Shown: positions 1-7,019, numbered from the stretch's first letter. The stretch: DNA of 7,786 nt from Hyphomicrobiales bacterium (GCA_003558415.1 PWLT01000176.1:1-7786); one strand, 5' to 3'. The notes: generated by a model from the sequence alone, not told the origin. Numbers and translations: made by a program.

Positions 1-406
1 AGGGGCTGGTCAGCATCAGCGCGACCGAAAACACCTGCAGGGCGGGGAAGGCGATCGACACCGAGAAGCCCAGCGAATGGAGGAATGCGAACTTCTCGCC
101 GAGCTTGTGACCCGAGAGCGTGCGCAGCTCGATTGCCATGAGCAGCATCCCCGGCGTCGCCGACCAGCGCGTCACCGCCACCGCTCGATAGGCGAGGTTG
201 ACCACGAAGAACACGATGGGAAAGATCAGGAAGCCGGTGAAGGCCGTCAGCAGCAGCGTCAGGCCGACCAGTACCAGCACGAGAATCGTGTCGATCACCC
301 AGGCCAGAAAGCGCTTGAGCCAGACCCAGGCATAGAATTCCGGCAGCAGCTCGGGGTCGGGCAGGGCCTTGTCGCTCGGGCCGGGCTCCATGAACGGCGG
401 GATCAT
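1..406 (-). CDS. RDD family membrane protein, 3' end outside window
   Basis: Reading leftward from an ATG at 406, an open frame of 135 codons reaches the window edge without a stop, so the C-terminus is missing. A hydrophilic N-terminus (about 23 residues) is followed by KRFLAWVID at residues 31-39, which carries the Arg and Asp that help define RDD proteins (R32, D39). Two hydrophobic segments follow at about 37-55 and 58-73, then SATPGM and IELR (82-95), typical of the loop after the second helix in this family. A third hydrophobic stretch starts near residue 112. This fits an inner-membrane protein of roughly three helices. RDD function is poorly defined; some members have been linked to ion transport. 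The start overlaps the stop of the upstream ybaK-like gene as ATGA, with GGAG 8 nt before it inside ybaK, so translation is probably coupled. Family assignment is good; role unknown. Confidence 0.85.
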   Translation of the reverse strand, partial: MIPPFMEPGPSDKALPDPELLPEFYAWVWLKRFLAWVIDTILVLVLVGLTLLLTAFTGFLIFPIVFFVVNLAYRAVAVTRWSATPGMLLMAIELRTLSGHKLGEKFAFLHSLGFSVSIAFPALQVFSVALMLTSP

Positions 407-873
407 GCCGTGAACTCCGCACGTTGCGCGCCGCTCAGGCGCGCCAGCAGATCGGGCGCGATTGAGAAGATGTGGCGCGGCGTCCCGGCTGCGGCCCAGA
501 CGATGTCGAAGGCGTCGAGCCGCGGGTCCATCCAGGCCGGCACGGTCGAGATCAGCCCCACCGGCGCGACGCCCCCGATGGCGAATCCGGTCTCGGCGCG
601 CACCAGAGCGGCATCCGCGCGCCCCAGTGGCTCGCCCGCCAGAAGCGATGCCTTGGCCGCATCGACGCGATTGCCGCCGGCGGTCAGGAACAGCCGCACA
701 TGGCCCGTTTCCTCACCCCGGAAGATGATGGATTTCACGATCTGGTCCAGCACGCAGCCGGCTGCCGCCGCCGCTTCCTCGGCGGTGCGGGTGGAGCTGG
801 CCATCTCCAGAACATCGACGTTCAGCCCGGCCTCTTGCAGCGCGTGCCTGACCCGTTTCAGGCTCTTGCTCAT
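403..873 (-). CDS. YbaK/EbsC-type aminoacyl-tRNA deacylase
   Basis: A 156-aa protein with the YbaK/prolyl-tRNA-editing fold. Such proteins are free-standing editing domains that hydrolyse mischarged aminoacyl-tRNAs in the cytosol, for example Cys-tRNA(Pro) or Ala-tRNA(Pro). Family signatures seen: SSTRTAEEAAAAAG at 27-39, then IVKSIIF at 45-51 with the conserved lysine K47; a Gly-rich strand GFAIGGVAPVG at 96-106; and PRHIF near 132-136. Length matches the family. The ATG at 873 gives the usual N-terminus (helix KSLKRVRHALQEAG); a weak GAGAG sits about 8-10 nt upstream. The gene is divergent from glnE across 130 bases and its stop overlaps the start of the RDD gene, so the two probably form one transcript. 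Substrate specificity cannot be read from the sequence, so no ybaK, proX or yeaK symbol is given. Confidence 0.92.
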   Translation of the reverse strand: MSKSLKRVRHALQEAGLNVDVLEMASSTRTAEEAAAAAGCVLDQIVKSIIFRGEETGHVRLFLTAGGNRVDAAKASLLAGEPLGRADAALVRAETGFAIGGVAPVGLISTVPAWMDPRLDAFDIVWAAAGTPRHIFSIAPDLLARLSGAQRAEFTA

Positions 874-913
874 TCGTTACGCTCTCGCTTTTCCACTGCC
901 TCGTTCGCGGCGC

Positions 914-941
914 AGTATGCCCGCCGCAACACGCGCTGCAA
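914..941 (-). promoter_or_regulatory. Weak candidate promoter for the ybaK-RDD pair
   Basis: In the 130-base divergent gap between ybaK and glnE, the minus strand carries TTGCAG (936-941), a 16-base spacer and CATACT (914-919). That is 3/6 and 4/6 matches to sigma-70 boxes, about 40 bases ahead of the ybaK ATG. No convincing promoter was found for glnE: TTGACC at 969-974 has no matching -10 box. The prediction is weak, since chance matches at this level are common. Confidence 0.22.
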
Positions 942-1003
942 CCCCTGAGACAGGCTGCGCTATCGCATTGACCAACCACGCGGCGCGCGCCACTGTCGGG
1001 GCC

Positions 1004-3802
1004 ATGAGTTTCGCGTCCCGCCTCACCCGCGCGCCCATCCCCTTTGACCCCGATGCCGGGCGCGAGGCGCGTGAGGGGCTTGCCGGCCTGCCCGGCGAGC
1101 TTGGCGAACTGATCGAGGGCGCGGCCGGGTGCAGCCCGCATCTCAAGGCGCTGATGGCGCAAGAGGGCGAGTGGCTCGAAGGCGCCCTCGTAGAGGCACC
1201 AGAGGCGGAGCTGAAGGCGCAACTCGCCGCGCTCGATGATGTCGCGCTGTCCGATCTGGGCACGGCGTTGCGCCGCGCCAAGGCGCGGGTCGCGCTGTTG
1301 GTGGCGCTGGCCGATCTGGGTGGTGTGTTCGCACTCGAAGACGTGACGCTGGCACTGACCCGGCTGGCCGACCGGGCTGTGCATCTGTGCGTCACGGCGC
1401 TGGTGGCCGAGGAGATCCGGCGCGGCAAGATCCCCGGCGCGCAGGAGGATGACGCGGCGACGGCTGCGGGCATGGTGGTGCTTGCGATGGGCAAGATGGG
1501 CGCGCGCGAGCTCAACTATTCCTCCGATATCGACCTGATCTGCCTGTTCGACGAAAGCCGATTCGACGGCCCGGCCGAGCAGATGGAGGCCCGCGCCGCC
1601 TTCATCCGCGTGACGCGCAAGATGACCGCGATGCTCTCGGACCGCACGGCCGAGGGCTATGTCTTCCGCACCGATCTGCGGTTGCGCCCCGACGCCTCGG
1701 TGATGCCCGTGTGCCTGTCGATGGATGCGGCCGAGCGCTATTATGAAAGCCTCGGGCGCACATGGGAGCGCGCGGCCTATATCAAGGCGCGGCCCTGCGC
1801 GGGCGATCTCGATGCCGGGGCACGTTTCATCGAGACGCTGCGCCCCTTCATCTGGCGGCGCAATTTCGATTTCGCCGCCATTCAGGATGCCCATGACATG
1901 CGCCTGCGCATCCGCGCCCACAAGCGCCTGGGCGGCAAGCTGCCGCTTGAGGGCTATGACCTGAAGCTGGGGCGCGGAGGCATCCGCGAGATCGAGTTCT
2001 TCACCCAGACCCGCCAGCTCATTGCCGGCGGGCGCGACCCCGATCTGCGCGAACGCGCGACCGTCGCGGCGCTGGGGCGGCTTGCGGCCAAGGGCTGGAT
2101 CCCCGGTGACATCTCCGACGAGCTGGCCGGTCACTACCGGACCTATCGCGAGGTCGAGCACCGGCTGCAGATGATCGCCGATGCGCAGACCCATCTTCTG
2201 CCCGGCAATGACGAGGGTTTCGACCGACTGGCGCGGTTCATGGGCGAGGGCGACACCGAGGCACTGCGCGCCGGCCTGTCCGAGCGGCTGGAGCGGGTGG
2301 GCGAGCTTGCCGAGGCGTTCTTTTCACCCAGCGAGACGCCCGCCGAGCCCGAGCTTTCCGATGAGGCGCGCGCCATCGTGGCGCGCTGGAAGAGCTACCC
2401 GGCGCTGCGCTCGAGCCGCGCGCTCGAAGTGTTCGCGCGCGTGCGCCCGGAAATCCTGTGCCGCATGGAGCGCGCCGCGGATCCCGAACAGGCGCTGGCG
2501 CAATTCGATCGCTTCCTTGCCGGCTTGCCGGCCGGGGTTCAGATCTTCTCGCTCTTCGATGCCAATCCGCAGCTGATCGACCTGATCGTGGACATCTACG
2601 CCACAGCGCCACGGCTGGCGCAGCACCTCGCGGCCAATGCCGGGGTGCTCGACGCGGTGATCGGTGGCGATTTCTTCAGCGAATGGCCGGGCCGCCAGGC
2701 GCTGAGTGCCGAAGCCTCGGCACTGCTGCATGGTGGCGCGGAGGCCGATGATTACGAGCGCCAGCTCGATGCGGTGCGGCTCTGGGCGCGCGAGTGGCAT
2801 TTCCGCGTCGGCGTGCACCACCTGCGCGGGATCACGGATGCATTCGAGGCGGGCGGGCAGTATGCCGATCTCGCCGAGGCGGTGGTCGCGGCGCTCTGGC
2901 CGGTTGTGGTGGCGGAATTCGCGCGCAAGCATGGCCCGCCGCCTGGGCGCGGCGCGGCGGTCCTGGCCATGGGCTCGCTCGGCGCGGGGCGACTCAACGC
3001 GGCCTCGGATCTCGACCTGATCGTGATCTATGACGCTGAGGGCGTCGAAGGCTCCGAGGGCCCGCGCCCGTTGAGCACGACGGTCTATTATGCGCGCCTG
3101 ACCAAGGCGCTGGTGACGGCGCTGAGCGCGCCGATGGCGCAGGGGCGGCTCTATGAGGTCGACATGCGGCTGCGCCCCTCGGGGCGGCAGGGGCCGGTGG
3201 CAACGGCGCTGTCATCCTTCAAGAGCTATCAGCGAAACGAAGCCTGGACCTGGGAGCATCTGGCACTGACCCGCGCGCGCCCGATCGCGGGTGACGCCGA
3301 TCTGGGCGGCGAGGTCGAGAGCTTCCGCCGCGAGCTGATCGCAGCCGGGCCGCAGCGCGAGGGCGTGCGCGGAGATGTCGCGCAGATGCGCGAGCGGCTT
3401 GCCGCCGCCAAGCCCGGCAGCGGTGTCTGGGACACCAAGGCCGGCCCCGGCCGATTGCAGGAGATCGAGCTTCTCGCCCAGACCGCCGCGCTGCGCGCCG
3501 GCAGCCCGGCGCGCCGGGTGGAGGCGCAGCTTCAGGCCGGGCAGCGGGCGGGATGGCCGGGCAGGGACGATGGCGAGAGCCTTCTGTCGGCGTATCGGCT
3601 GTGCTGGCGGCTGCACTGCGCGGGCCGGTTACTCAGCGACGCGCCGGCGGATCCGATCGAGCTGGGGCAGGGGGCCTGTGCATTCCTGCTGCGCGAGACC
3701 GATTTCGACGATATCGAGAAGCTTGCGGCCCGGGTGGAGGCGCTGACGGCGCGCGCGGCCGAGGTCGTGAGCCGCTGTCTGGACATGCAGGGCGCCGATT
3801 GA
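1004..3802 (+). CDS. glnE: Bifunctional glutamine synthetase adenylyltransferase/adenylyl-removing enzyme GlnE
   Basis: A 932-aa protein, close to the 946 aa of E. coli GlnE. It controls glutamine synthetase in the cytosol by attaching AMP to, or removing it from, a tyrosine of GlnA, in response to PII and glutamine. Both nucleotidyltransferase domains are visible. The N-terminal adenylyl-removing domain has MGKMGARELNYSSDIDLI with catalytic-type D175 and D177 (E. coli D173/D175), then DLRLRPD at 224-230 and the helical motif KLGRGGIREIE at 321-331. The C-terminal adenylyltransferase domain has MGSLGAGRLNAASDLDLI with D669 and D671, DMRLRP at 720-725, and KAGPGRLQEIE at 812-822. The ATG at 1004 was chosen because MSFASRLTR begins just before normal GlnE sequence. 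The frame is open for about 900 bases upstream, but that stretch runs antisense to ybaK and RDD. The Shine-Dalgarno is poor (GGGG close to the ATG); an in-frame TTG at 968 is a less likely start. A small gene follows after 33 bases. Confidence 0.97.
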   Translation: MSFASRLTRAPIPFDPDAGREAREGLAGLPGELGELIEGAAGCSPHLKALMAQEGEWLEGALVEAPEAELKAQLAALDDVALSDLGTALRRAKARVALLVALADLGGVFALEDVTLALTRLADRAVHLCVTALVAEEIRRGKIPGAQEDDAATAAGMVVLAMGKMGARELNYSSDIDLICLFDESRFDGPAEQMEARAAFIRVTRKMTAMLSDRTAEGYVFRTDLRLRPDASVMPVCLSMDAAERYYESLGRTWERAAYIKARPCAGDLDAGARFIETLRPFIWRRNFDFAAIQDAHDMRLRIRAHKRLGGKLPLEGYDLKLGRGGIREIEFFTQTRQLIAGGRDPDLRERATVAALGRLAAKGWIPGDISDELAGHYRTYREVEHRLQMIADAQTHLLPGNDEGFDRLARFMGEGDTEALRAGLSERLERVGELAEAFFSPSETPAEPELSDEARAIVARWKSYPALRSSRALEVFARVRPEILCRMERAADPEQALAQFDRFLAGLPAGVQIFSLFDANPQLIDLIVDIYATAPRLAQHLAANAGVLDAVIGGDFFSEWPGRQALSAEASALLHGGAEADDYERQLDAVRLWAREWHFRVGVHHLRGITDAFEAGGQYADLAEAVVAALWPVVVAEFARKHGPPPGRGAAVLAMGSLGAGRLNAASDLDLIVIYDAEGVEGSEGPRPLSTTVYYARLTKALVTALSAPMAQGRLYEVDMRLRPSGRQGPVATALSSFKSYQRNEAWTWEHLALTRARPIAGDADLGGEVESFRRELIAAGPQREGVRGDVAQMRERLAAAKPGSGVWDTKAGPGRLQEIELLAQTAALRAGSPARRVEAQLQAGQRAGWPGRDDGESLLSAYRLCWRLHCAGRLLSDAPADPIELGQGACAFLLRETDFDDIEKLAARVEALTARAAEVVSRCLDMQGAD

Positions 3803-3835
3803 GCCCGGCGCTGTCCCGAAACGGGGAGCACAGGG

Positions 3836-4108
3836 ATGCGACTGGAGGAAGCGGACCCGAAAGGGCTGGTGCGCGAGAGCTATCGCATCGAGGGGATCGG
3901 CGCGCCGGAATGCCGCTCGATCTTTCTCGACTGGGCGCTGAGCCTTGGCGAGCGGACCGATCCGCGCGCGGCGATGCAGGCTCTGCTTGCGCATTACGGC
4001 GATGCCGCAACGGACCACCCCATGACGCGGGTGCTCAGCGAGGGGCTCGACGCGCCGCCCGTGCCGCCCCGGCGCCGCAGGCGTGCGGGACGCGGCGCGG
4101 GCAACTGA
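3836..4108 (+). CDS. Small conserved-looking protein downstream of glnE, function unknown
   Basis: A 90-aa acidic-then-basic protein starting at ATG 3836, with a good Shine-Dalgarno GGGGAG at 3823-3828 (7 nt spacing), 33 bases after the glnE stop, so probably in the same transcript. Seen in the sequence: an N-terminal half with RESYRIEGIGAPECRSIFLDWAL (about 13-35, one cysteine at C26, predicted helical); a second helix-like segment AAMQALLAHYG (45-55); DHPMTRVLSEGL (60-71); then a proline/arginine-rich tail (PPVPPRRRRRAGRGAGN) that could bind nucleic acid or an acidic partner. There is no signal peptide or membrane segment. I recall similar short proteins next to glnE in Rhodobacterales, but this is memory, not a search. 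No function can be assigned; a link to GlnE or PII signalling would be speculation from position only. Confidence 0.8.
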   Translation: MRLEEADPKGLVRESYRIEGIGAPECRSIFLDWALSLGERTDPRAAMQALLAHYGDAATDHPMTRVLSEGLDAPPVPPRRRRRAGRGAGN

Positions 4109-4163
4109 TCGCGCCGGGGTTGACGCCGAGACTGCGTGCAGATGTCGCGGGTTTCCTCGGTGT

Positions 4164-4802
4164 TCAGGCCAGCGCGGCCGCCTCCTGCGCAAGACGGGTG
4201 ATCGCCTCCCACTTCCCCGCCGCGACAAGCTCCTCGGGCGCCACCCAACTGCCGCCGACGCAAAGTGTGTTGGACAGCGCCAGATAGTCGCGCGCATTGC
4301 CTGGCGTCACGCCACCGGTGGGGCAGAAGCGGATCTGCGGCAGCGGCCCCGCGAGCGCCCTCAGCATCGCCACGCCGCCTGCGGCTTCGGCGGGAAAGAA
4401 TTTCTGCACATCATGGCCCCGCTCCAGCAGCGCCATCGCCTCGCTTGCGGTGGCCGCGCCCGGCAGCAGGGTCAGCTCTGCCTCCTCACATGCGTCAAGC
4501 AGCCGGTCGGTCGCGCCGGGCGATACGCCAAAGCGCGCGCCCGCGGCGCACGCCGCGCGCACGTCGTCCGGGGTCAGCAATGTTCCGGCGCCGACAACCC
4601 CGCCGGGGACCTCGGCCATGGCACGAATGGCATTGAGCGCGGCGGGGGTGCGCAATGTGACCTCCAGCGCTGGCAGCCCGCCCGCGACCAGCGCCTCGGC
4701 AAGCGCGCGCGCGCTCGCCGCTTCCTGGATTACCAGAACCGGAATGACCGGTGCCATGCGGCAGATTTCCTCGGCGTTCGGGTTCGCGCTGGACAGCGTC
4801 AT
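4164..4802 (-). CDS. eda: KDPG/KHG aldolase (2-dehydro-3-deoxy-phosphogluconate aldolase)
   Basis: A 212-aa class I aldolase of the Entner-Doudoroff pathway. It cleaves 2-keto-3-deoxy-6-phosphogluconate to pyruvate and glyceraldehyde-3-phosphate; family members often also act on 4-hydroxy-2-oxoglutarate. Catalytic landmarks line up with E. coli Eda (E45, R49, K133): LEVTLRT gives E47 and R51, and QKFFPAEAAGG gives the Schiff-base lysine K134. GAGTLL (71-76), GVSPG (92-96) and the phosphate-binding CPTGGV (160-165) are also present. Length is typical. The ATG at 4802 is supported by AAGGAG at 4810-4815 with 7 nt spacing; an internal Met at residue 16 is a weaker alternative. It lies downstream of edd on the same strand, but 301 bases away rather than tightly joined. 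It converges with the 90-aa gene across 55 bases that contain no strong terminator. Confidence 0.97.
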   Translation of the reverse strand: MTLSSANPNAEEICRMAPVIPVLVIQEAASARALAEALVAGGLPALEVTLRTPAALNAIRAMAEVPGGVVGAGTLLTPDDVRAACAAGARFGVSPGATDRLLDACEEAELTLLPGAATASEAMALLERGHDVQKFFPAEAAGGVAMLRALAGPLPQIRFCPTGGVTPGNARDYLALSNTLCVGGSWVAPEELVAAGKWEAITRLAQEAAALA

Positions 4803-4853
4803 GGCCAGGCTCCTTCTTCAGGTTCGGCGGCGGCGCTCATGGCCGGCCCCCGG

Positions 4854-4886
4854 TGCCTCCGGCGGGGATATTTTAACGAAAAAGAA
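4854..4886 (+). repeat. Intergenic repeat copy A (33 bp, inverted partner of copy B)
   Basis: The copy starts with TGCCTCCGGCGGGGATATTT (4854-4873) and continues TAACGAAAAAGAA to 4886. It matches copy B at 30 of 33 positions in inverted orientation, and the first 20 bases are identical. The CCTCCGGCGGGG part can form a short G-C/G-U stem followed by ATATTTT on the plus strand, loosely resembling a terminator. My recollection is that this sequence is frequent between genes in Rhodobacterales; no function is known to me. Confidence 0.85.
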
Positions 4887-4953
4887 AGACAAAGGCGTGA
4901 TTCAGAGGGTGCGGTACAGGCGGGGACGCCGATGACCGCCGAAGAAGAAGGCG

Positions 4954-4979
4954 CTCCGTCCCGCTCGGCCGGGGCGGAG
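4954..4979. other. GC-rich hairpin in the middle of the edd-eda spacer
   Basis: A 10-bp stem (4954-4963 with 4970-4979) encloses the 6-base loop CTCGGC. Read on the plus strand, all ten pairs form, one of them G-U. On the minus strand, which is the edd-eda sense, one position becomes an A-C mismatch, leaving 5 plus 4 pairs. After the hairpin the minus strand reads CGCCTTCTTCTTC, pyrimidine-rich but not a clean U-tract. It could act as a partial terminator, an RNA-processing or stability element, or have no role. The stem is flanked by a 10-bp inverted repeat, CGAAGAAGAA (4940-4949) and TTCTTCTTCG (5016-5025). Confidence 0.5.
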
Positions 4980-5015
4980 TGTTTCCAGCCTCCGCAACCG
5001 CAATGGAATCGCAGG

Positions 5016-5048
5016 TTCTTCTTCGTGGAAATATCCCCGCCGGAGGCA
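5016..5048 (-). repeat. Intergenic repeat copy B (33 bp, inverted partner of copy A)
   Basis: Read on the minus strand, it starts with TGCCTCCGGCGGGGATATTT (5048 down to 5029) and continues CCACGAAGAAGAA. It differs from copy A at three positions in the tail. The two copies face each other across a 129-base spacer, giving a 195-bp unit with inverted ends. The outer flanks (GGCCCCCGG and TTATGCTCT) share no target-site duplication. No transposase is present, and the unit does not otherwise look like an insertion sequence. Confidence 0.85.
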
Positions 5049-5073
5049 TTATGCTCTTTGGGAGAGTCGGGAT

Positions 5074-5093
5074 CCGCCCGGGGAATCGGGCGG
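5074..5093 (-). other. GC hairpin immediately 3' of edd
   Basis: A perfect 7-bp stem, CCGCCCG (5074-5080) with CGGGCGG (5087-5093), and a 6-base loop, beginning 10 nt after the edd stop codon on the minus strand. There is no T-run after it (the strand continues ATCCCGACTCTCCC), so it is not a standard intrinsic terminator. A 3'-end stabilising stem for edd mRNA is an alternative. Confidence 0.45.
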
Positions 5094-5103
5094 CCTAATC
5101 GGC

Positions 5104-6909
5104 TCATACGACCACACCGGCGCCATTGGAGGCAGGGCCGACATGGGTGCGGAAGGCCGCGAAGAGGGCGCGCCCGAGTCCTGTCTGATTGCCCGACAGG
5201 TCGGGCATGGTCGGGCTGCGTTGCTCGAAATCCGGCTCCAGCACCTCAAGCCGCCCGGAGGGTGCGTCAAGGCGGATCAGGTCGCCGTCGCGAAGCCGCG
5301 CCAGCGGGCCGCCATCGGCGGCTTCGGGCGAGAGATGGATTGCCGCCGGCACACGACCGCTTGCCCCCGACATGCGCCCATCGGTCACCAGCGCGACCTT
5401 CAGGCCACGATCCTGCAGCACCGACAGGGTCGGCGTGAGGGCGTGCAGTTCGGGCATGCCATTGGCCTTGGGCCCCTGAAAGCGCACCACGACGATCGTG
5501 TCTTGCGTGATTTCACCGGCCCGGAAGGCGGCCTTGACCTCGTTCTGGTCGTGGAAGATGCGGGCGGGCGCCTCGATCACCTGCCGCTCGGGCGCGACCG
5601 AGGACACCTTGATCACGCCGCGCCCGAGATTGCCCTCGAGCTGGCGCAGCCCGCCCGAGGGCTGGAATGCATCCGATGCCGGACGCAGGATCCGGTCATT
5701 GAGTGTCTCCTTCGCGCCGGGCTCCCAGCGCAGCGCGCCGTCAACCAGTTTCGGCTCCTGCGTGTAGCGCGCGAGCCCGTCGCCCGCGACGGTGCAGACA
5801 TCCTCGTGCAACAGCCCTGCCCCCAACAACTCACCGATCATGAAGCCGAGCCCACCGGCGGCGTGGAAATGGTTCACATCGGCCAGACCGTTGGGATAGA
5901 CCTTGGCCATCAGCGGCACCGCATCCGAAATCTCCGCAAAATCCTCCAGTGCGAGTTCGATCCCGGCAGCGCGCGCCATGGCAGGCAGGTGCAGGACGAG
6001 ATTGGTCGATCCCCCGGTGGCCATCAGCCCGACAATCCCATTCACAAAGGCACGTTCATCAAGCACATGACCGACAGGGCGGTAATCATTCCCCAGCGCG
6101 GTGATCGCCATCGCACGCTCGGTCGCGGCCTCAGTCAGCGCCTCGCGCAGTGGCGTGCCCGGATTGACGAAGGCCGCGCCGGGCATGTGCAGCCCCATGA
6201 ACTCCATCAGCATCTGGTTGGTATTCGCGGTGCCGTAGAAGGTGCAGGTGCCCGGGCCGTGATAGCTGGCCATCTCGGCCTCCATCAGCTTGTCGCGCCC
6301 GATCTGCCCTTGTGCGAATTGCTGGCGCACCTTGGCTTTCTCGTCATTGGGCAGGCCGCTCGTCATCGGCCCTGCCGGCACGAAAACGGCAGGCACATGC
6401 CCGAAGGTTGCCGCCGCGATCACCAGCCCCGGCACGATCTTGTCGCAGACCCCGAGCCAAAGCGCGGCGTCGAAGCAGTTATGCGACATCGCCACCCCTG
6501 CCGAGAGCGCGATCACATCGCGCGAAAATAGCGACAGTTCCATCCCCGGCTGGCCCTGCGTGACCCCGTCGCACATGGCGGGAACCCCACCTGCGACCTG
6601 CGCCGTGCCGCCCGCTTTGCGCGCGGCTTCGCGGATCACAGCGGGAAACCCCTCGAAAGGCTGGTGCGCCGAAAGCATGTCGTTATAGGCTGTCACGATC
6701 CCGAGATTGGGCGCGCGCCCTTCCGACAACCGGTCCTTGTCCGGCCCCATCGCCGCATAGGCATGGGCCTGATTGCCACAGGAGAGATGCGCGCGCACCG
6801 GGCCCGCATCGGCCGCAGCCTGCACTTGCGCGAGATAGGCCGCACGTCGTTCGGCAGAGCGCGTGCGGATACGCTCGGTGACAGCTTCGATACGCGGATG
6901 CAGGGGCAT
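5104..6909 (-). CDS. edd: Phosphogluconate dehydratase (Entner-Doudoroff)
   Basis: A 601-aa IlvD/Edd-family iron-sulfur dehydratase, near the usual length of about 600. It removes water from 6-phosphogluconate to form KDPG, the substrate of the eda product encoded downstream. Edd-type features: [18 protein letters not shown] at 68-85; [16 protein letters not shown] at 111-126, distinguishing Edd from dihydroxy-acid dehydratase; VCDKIVPG (154-161, C155) and [15 protein letters not shown] (218-232, C222), the expected Fe-S ligands; ATGGSTN at 297-303; and TDGRMSG at 509-515 with the serine expected to act as base. The ATG at 6909 is set by a strong AAGGAGG (6915-6921) 5 nt upstream. A sigma-70-like promoter with an internal palindrome lies about 40 bases upstream. 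No zwf or pgl is adjacent in the window, so the glucose-6-phosphate branch is presumably encoded elsewhere. Confidence 0.98.
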   Translation of the reverse strand: MPLHPRIEAVTERIRTRSAERRAAYLAQVQAAADAGPVRAHLSCGNQAHAYAAMGPDKDRLSEGRAPNLGIVTAYNDMLSAHQPFEGFPAVIREAARKAGGTAQVAGGVPAMCDGVTQGQPGMELSLFSRDVIALSAGVAMSHNCFDAALWLGVCDKIVPGLVIAAATFGHVPAVFVPAGPMTSGLPNDEKAKVRQQFAQGQIGRDKLMEAEMASYHGPGTCTFYGTANTNQMLMEFMGLHMPGAAFVNPGTPLREALTEAATERAMAITALGNDYRPVGHVLDERAFVNGIVGLMATGGSTNLVLHLPAMARAAGIELALEDFAEISDAVPLMAKVYPNGLADVNHFHAAGGLGFMIGELLGAGLLHEDVCTVAGDGLARYTQEPKLVDGALRWEPGAKETLNDRILRPASDAFQPSGGLRQLEGNLGRGVIKVSSVAPERQVIEAPARIFHDQNEVKAAFRAGEITQDTIVVVRFQGPKANGMPELHALTPTLSVLQDRGLKVALVTDGRMSGASGRVPAAIHLSPEAADGGPLARLRDGDLIRLDAPSGRLEVLEPDFEQRSPTMPDLSGNQTGLGRALFAAFRTHVGPASNGAGVVV

Positions 6910-6949
6910 GAGGGCCTCCTTGATCTGGGAGAAGAGAATCGTTGCGTTT

Positions 6950-6978
6950 GATATAGTCAGTTAGCGCTAACGTTTCAA
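6950..6978 (-). promoter_or_regulatory. Predicted sigma-70 promoter of edd
   Basis: On the minus strand, TTGAAA (6973-6978) and TATATC (6950-6955) are separated by exactly 17 bases, each matching 4/6 of the consensus. Transcription would start near 6943, giving a leader of about 33 nt before ATG 6909 that contains the AAGGAGG ribosome site. The ideal spacing and the palindrome between the boxes raise confidence. The start site itself is inferred. Confidence 0.6.
6960..6971. promoter_or_regulatory. Operator-like palindrome GTTAGCGCTAAC in the edd promoter
   Basis: A perfect 12-bp palindrome with a central CG step sits entirely between the -35 and -10 boxes of the predicted edd promoter, where a bound repressor would block RNA polymerase. 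The shape (even palindrome, central CG, TTA/TAA-containing arms) is typical of LacI/GalR-family operators, which often control gluconate and Entner-Doudoroff genes. I see no second copy in the window and no regulator gene, so the identity of the repressor is inference. Confidence 0.65.
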
Positions 6979-7019
6979 TTCGCGCGCAGCAAGTCATGCA
7001 TCACGGTCATGACGGATCT

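Larger units (their letters stand above)
4803..5103 (-). other. Structured edd-eda intercistronic spacer without a convincing gene
   Basis: These 301 bases separate two genes that would be expected to form an operon. In the direction of edd-eda transcription they hold: a GC hairpin just after edd (5074-5093), one copy of a repeat (5016-5048), a second GC hairpin (4954-4979), an inverted copy of the repeat (4854-4886), and the eda Shine-Dalgarno (4810-4815). A 102-codon minus-strand frame (5107 down to 4799) crosses the whole spacer and overlaps the edd stop and the eda start, each as ATGA. Its product looks unlike a folded protein and both repeat copies are translated within it, so I do not call it a gene. 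An AT-rich stretch on the minus strand (about 4868-4900, containing TAAAAT) might hold an extra promoter for eda, but no good -35 accompanies it. Confidence 0.7.

Noticed and set aside
77..1003. A 309-codon in-frame extension upstream of the glnE start
   Set aside because: It is antisense to the well-supported ybaK and RDD genes, has no GlnE-like sequence, and long stop-free antisense frames are expected in GC-rich DNA. GlnE length is normal when started at 1004.
713..2194. A 493-codon minus-strand frame opposite glnE
   Set aside because: It lies antisense to glnE catalytic motifs and ybaK, and its product has no recognisable domain. It is a composition artefact.
4109..4163. A bidirectional terminator between the 90-aa gene and eda
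   Set aside because: Only a weak 5-bp CCGAG/CTCGG pairing with a long loop and no T-run was found.
4854..5048. The repeat-bounded 195-bp unit as a MITE or insertion sequence
   Set aside because: There is no target-site duplication, no transposase remnant, and the core looks like a widespread intergenic repeat. Two independent facing copies explain it as well.
4083..5438. A 451-codon plus-strand frame across eda, the spacer and the end of edd
   Set aside because: It is antisense to two enzymes with intact catalytic residues, and its composition (many Arg, Gln, His) is that of a shadow frame.
5143..6531. A 462-codon plus-strand frame opposite edd
   Set aside because: It is antisense to the conserved Fe-S and active-site motifs of edd, and has no domain and no ribosome site of note.
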